NCBI RefSeq assembly: GCF_014204535.1
Contig: NZ_JACHLR010000028.1
Location: 1 to 32,478 of the forward strand
Source: Novosphingobium chloroacetimidivorans
GTDB lineage: Bacteria > Pseudomonadota > Alphaproteobacteria > Sphingomonadales > Sphingomonadaceae
Reading direction: 5' to 3'
Length of the DNA stretch: 32,478 bases
Shown piece after piece: positions 29,593 to 32,478 of this stretch. Position numbers and translations under genes: made by a program. Each line of letters starts with the position of its first letter. The first letter of the stretch is position 1. The notes beneath the pieces are model-generated. The model saw nothing but the letters and a program-made list of their open reading frames with translations, did no database searches and was not told where the DNA came from.

Positions 29593-31098
29593 CTAAGCCG
29601 CCCGCAGTTTGAACCGATGCACCAGCGGTTCGACGGCATGGCGCAGGGTCGCGACCAGGTCTTCACGGGCCGGATGGCGCAGGAGGAACACAGCCACAAG
29701 CCAGGCGAAGCCGGAACCGAGCGCGGCCGCCACCAATCCTCCGAAGCCCAGGGTCGCAGGGCTGCGCCACATGTGCGCGGCATAGATCGCGGGCAGGACC
29801 GTCACCAGGGCAACTCCGCCGCTGCGTAGATAGATCCGCCGCATCACGGGCCAGCGGAAGCCGACCATCCGATGGAGCCACCCTGCGTAGATGGCCACCC
29901 AACCCAGGCCCCAAACCAGGCGCGATGCCGCTGCCGCCTCCACCCCGATCGCCGCGCCTGCAGCCAGCGTGACCACCGACAGCGCCGTGTCCGCCAGGTT
30001 GAACCACAGCAATTCACGCAGCCGGCCAAGCAGGATGGGCAAGTCCATGTGCAGCGGCAGCGCCACGAAGCAGCACTCGGCCAGCGCCACGAAAGCCAGC
30101 AGCGCCGCCGCTTGGCTCCAGCCCGGACCGTAGAGCAGCAGGATCACCGGCTCTGACAGGACTGCCAGCAGCACCATCGCCGGCCACACGATCGCGCCAT
30201 GCGCGGCGACCACCCGCTCGTAGTACGGCCCAAGCTCGCGCCCTTCGTCACGCAGGCGGGCGAAGGTGGGATAGTAGATCGCGCTCACCGCTCCGGCGAC
30301 CAGGTAGTGGAGCTGCGATGCCAGTGCGACACCGCGGCTGAACAGGCCCGCCGCCTCCATGCCCTGCATGCGCCCGACGATGAGGTCGGGCGTGCGCATG
30401 CCGAGGCCGCCGGACAGGTACAGCAGCGCGCTTCCCGAGCCGAAGCCGACGATTTCCTTCAGTCGCTCGAGGCGGACCGAGAGTGAGAAAGGCGCCGGCT
30501 GCCACAGCTGCGCCACTACGGCGCGCACGGCCGATTGCGCGATCATCGCCCAAGCGAGCGACTCTGCCGAGAAGCCCGACGCCGCCAGCGCCAGCGCGCA
30601 AGCACTGTTGGCGACCGCACCGGCGCAGTTGATCGTGAACGTAGCGCGGAAGTCGAGACGCCGCGAGAGCAGGGCGACCGGCACCACGCTCCACGGATTG
30701 AGCAGGTAGGACGCGGCGATCAGCCCAAGAATGCCGAACAGCCGTGGCTCGCCGTAGAAGCGCGCGACCGGCCAGGCCAGCGCCATGATCAGCGCCGCCA
30801 CCACGAAGGAGAACAGCACCGCGATCACGGTGCAATGGCGCACGGTGTCGCGGTCGGCCGTGGGATGCCGCCCGATGTAACGGGTCAGCCCGAAGTCCTG
30901 GATGATCGACAGGATCATGGCCGCCGCCAGGGCGACCGAAAACAGGCCGATCTCCTCCGGCTTCAGGAAAAAGCGCGAGATGACGACCGAGGTGACGAAC
31001 TGCAGCGCGAAAAGGCAGTACTGGCTGCCCGCCGCCCACAGTGCGGCCGAGCGGACGCTGCCTTGTCCGCGTCCGCTGTCCGGCCCCGTCTCGCTCAT
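29593..31098 (-). CDS. Wzx-like polysaccharide flippase (oligosaccharide translocase)
   Basis: A 501-residue multi-pass membrane protein of the MOP/PST flippase group (Wzx/RfbX-like), about 12-14 helices. It moves lipid-linked oligosaccharide units across the inner membrane for O-antigen or exopolysaccharide synthesis. Typical is the first helix pair AALWAAGSQYCLFALQFVTS then VVISRFFLKPEEIGLFSVAL, and the later RTPDLIVGRMQGMEAAGLFS. The ATG at 31098 overlaps the stop of the glycosyltransferase gene as ATGA (4 bases), which fixes the start. It forms a two-gene operon with that gene. Confidence 0.92.
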   Translation of the reverse strand: MSETGPDSGRGQGSVRSAALWAAGSQYCLFALQFVTSVVISRFFLKPEEIGLFSVALAAAMILSIIQDFGLTRYIGRHPTADRDTVRHCTVIAVLFSFVVAALIMALAWPVARFYGEPRLFGILGLIAASYLLNPWSVVPVALLSRRLDFRATFTINCAGAVANSACALALAASGFSAESLAWAMIAQSAVRAVVAQLWQPAPFSLSVRLERLKEIVGFGSGSALLYLSGGLGMRTPDLIVGRMQGMEAAGLFSRGVALASQLHYLVAGAVSAIYYPTFARLRDEGRELGPYYERVVAAHGAIVWPAMVLLAVLSEPVILLLYGPGWSQAAALLAFVALAECCFVALPLHMDLPILLGRLRELLWFNLADTALSVVTLAAGAAIGVEAAAASRLVWGLGWVAIYAGWLHRMVGFRWPVMRRIYLRSGGVALVTVLPAIYAAHMWRSPATLGFGGLVAAALGSGFAWLVAVFLLRHPAREDLVATLRHAVEPLVHRFKLRAA

Positions 31099-32114
31099 GA
31101 CGAGGCGCCGGGCGAAACGGCCAGCGTTGCCGCAAGCCGCATGGCACGTAGCGGTTCGCCGAAGCGCAGCAGCCGCACGACCGTGCGCCACATGCCATCG
31201 CGCCGGCCGCCATCGCGCAAATGGCGCAGAAGCAGGTCGAACCCTTCGTCGCGCATGGCCTGCGCCGAATAGAGCAAGCCGAGCGCCACTTGCTCGCGCA
31301 CCTGGCGAGACACGCCGGAGCGGCCGAACAAGGCGTCGAGATCGTCGATCGCGGGCAGACGCTGCAGCTTTGCCGTCGGGTCGGGGCGGCCTGCCTGACG
31401 CTCTTCCCAGGCGAGCTGCGCGACGGCGGTGCCGAATTGCTGCTCGGTCGAGTGGCGCGCGGAGACTTGCCCGGAATAGCGGCGATAGCGCAGCAGGCGC
31501 TCGGGAATGTTGCCGAGCTTGGTGACGCTGGCGAGCCGCAGCCAGAGGTCGTAATCCTCGCAGTGCCGGAACGCCGCGTGGTAGCCACCTACCGCGCGCA
31601 CCACATCGCGGCGATACATGGCCGCCGGGTGACAGATCACCTGCTGGCCCTCGGCGATGGTCGCAAGGACCTCCTCATGGGTGATGGGGTGATCGGCACC
31701 GGTGCGAAAGATCGGCTCGCCGTGCTCGCCCATGTCCTCGCTCCAGGAACCGACGACGCCATGGTCGGGATAAGACGCCAAGAAGGCGAGCTGGCGCTCG
31801 AACCGCACAGGCCGGCAGATGTCGTCCGCATCCATGCGCGCGATGATCGGCGCTTCGGCGCGGGCGATCAACTCGTTGAGGCTCGCCACCAGCCCTCGGT
31901 TCTCGCGCACGATCGGCTTCACGCGCGCGTCGACCCGCTCGTAGCTGCGCAGGATCGATGCCGTCGCATCGGACGATCCATCGTCGAGGATCAGGAACTC
32001 GAAATCGCCGAAACTCTGCGCGAGCACGCTCTCGATGGCGGCTGCCAGGAAGCGTTCGCCATTGTAGACGCTCATTGCGACCGAAAGAGCAGGGGGACGC
32101 GCCGCGCTGGCCAT
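31095..32114 (-). CDS. family 2 glycosyltransferase
   Basis: A 339-residue GT-A glycosyltransferase of family 2. It starts with LSVAMSVYNGERFLAAAIES (10-29), has LDDGSSD (43-49) for nucleotide binding, the metal motif DADD (95-98, ARMDADDICRP), and the acceptor-site block HCEDYDLWLRLA with the probable catalytic Asp (ED). A C-terminal helical extension of about 90 residues follows. It is cytosolic or membrane-associated and adds a sugar to a surface polysaccharide precursor. The sugar is unknown. It is the first gene of the operon with the flippase (4-base overlap). Confidence 0.93.
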   Translation of the reverse strand: MASAARPPALSVAMSVYNGERFLAAAIESVLAQSFGDFEFLILDDGSSDATASILRSYERVDARVKPIVRENRGLVASLNELIARAEAPIIARMDADDICRPVRFERQLAFLASYPDHGVVGSWSEDMGEHGEPIFRTGADHPITHEEVLATIAEGQQVICHPAAMYRRDVVRAVGGYHAAFRHCEDYDLWLRLASVTKLGNIPERLLRYRRYSGQVSARHSTEQQFGTAVAQLAWEERQAGRPDPTAKLQRLPAIDDLDALFGRSGVSRQVREQVALGLLYSAQAMRDEGFDLLLRHLRDGGRRDGMWRTVVRLLRFGEPLRAMRLAATLAVSPGASS

Positions 32115-32404
32115 GTGCCTCGTGTAATCCCGTGATCGACGGCCCTTGTGGCCGCGAGTACCTGCCTGCGCAGATAGCCATACGCAGTAAAGAAAGGGTG
32201 AGGAGAGCGGGCTGCAGGCGCAAGCCTAAGCGGTCGAGCGCGAGGTGGCCGAGGCGCGATGAAGCGCCGACAGGTCAGCGCCCGGGATCCCAGCGCCTGA
32301 CGCTTAGGGAAAGCGATCCAGGGCCGATTGGCGGCGATCAGAACCCGCAATCGGCGGAAATCAGCCGTTCCTGCGGCCACATGAACTTTTTTTGAAAATA
32401 GTGT
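32115..32404. other. Right-edge intergenic stretch
   Basis: Upstream region of the glycosyltransferase gene. Long frames cross it on both strands but are Arg/Pro-rich, lack ribosome sites and overlap the glycosyltransferase, so I accept none. The end of the stretch turns AT-rich (T run at 32388-32394), leading into the promoter below. Confidence 0.5.
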
Positions 32405-32433
32405 TTGACCGAATCTGAGGTGGTCCATATATG
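32405..32433 (+). promoter_or_regulatory. strong sigma70-like promoter pointing out of the window
   Basis: TTGACC (32405-32410) and TATATG (32428-32433) are 17 nt apart, preceded by an AT-rich stretch (TTTTTTTGAAAATAGTG) and followed by a GC-rich discriminator. This layout fits a strong, possibly growth-rate-controlled promoter, as for stable RNA operons. The transcribed gene is outside the window. Confidence 0.55.
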
Positions 32434-32478
32434 CCGCTTCACCGGACGGGACGACGCCACTGAGTGGTTCCACTGCCT

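Noticed and set aside
1..32478. CRISPR array or known defence system
   Set aside because: No regularly spaced direct repeats and no Cas, restriction-modification, toxin-antitoxin or CBASS-like genes were recognised. The repeats present are isolated palindromes.

Overview
The window reads as a chromosomal segment of a high-GC alphaproteobacterium, most likely a sphingomonad (Novosphingobium/Sphingobium type). This rests on an EipA-type DUF1134 protein, COQ9, a CBP3-type cytochrome bc1 chaperone, an HslV with a 15-residue N-terminal extension, an Atm1-type exporter that seems to keep the ligand residues described for the Novosphingobium Atm1, and several families of intergenic palindromic repeats of the kind common in these genomes. 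The species is an inference; there is no rRNA in the window.

Left part (1 to about 10100) looks accessory. It holds an alpha/beta hydrolase, a complete ECF41 sigma-factor module, a 905-residue beta-solenoid membrane protein of unknown role, a stretch of broken small reading frames, and a P4-type tyrosine integrase. The integrase lies directly 3' of a tRNA-Ser(GCT) gene (10101..10192, minus strand), the usual attachment position for such elements. The island would therefore run leftward from the tRNA, and I see no second copy of the tRNA 3' end inside the window. The ECF41 module has SDR oxidoreductase, 4-TM protein and sigma factor in one overlapping minus-strand operon, with a carboxymuconolactone-decarboxylase-like gene divergent from it. 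Both directions start with a TGTCAC-type box and a CGTC box exactly 16 nt apart, which matches the published ECF41 promoter pattern.

Right part (about 10200 to the end) is core genome: eipA and an aromatic/aspartate aminotransferase; a minus-strand run with SCO1, a YcgN-type Cys-rich protein, a YgjP-type metallopeptidase, a small membrane protein, ribD and ribE; a plus-strand run with an ankyrin protein, COQ9 and feoAB (a Fur-box-like site precedes feoA); ssb; a CBP3-yceD pair divergent from bamE; hslV-hslU; three small cytosolic genes (GFA family, an EthD-like protein, DUF1737); an Atm1-type ABC exporter; a duplicated retropepsin-like protease; and an O-antigen flippase with a family 2 glycosyltransferase. 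A strong sigma70-like promoter points out of the window at the right edge.

Functional links: much of the core part concerns the envelope (eipA, bamE, flippase/glycosyltransferase), respiration and redox cofactors (SCO1, CBP3, COQ9, riboflavin), iron and thiol homeostasis (feoAB, Atm1) and protein quality control (hslVU). I found no CRISPR array, complete insertion sequence or obvious defence system. The best candidates for something undescribed are the beta-solenoid membrane protein and its damaged neighbourhood next to the integrase.
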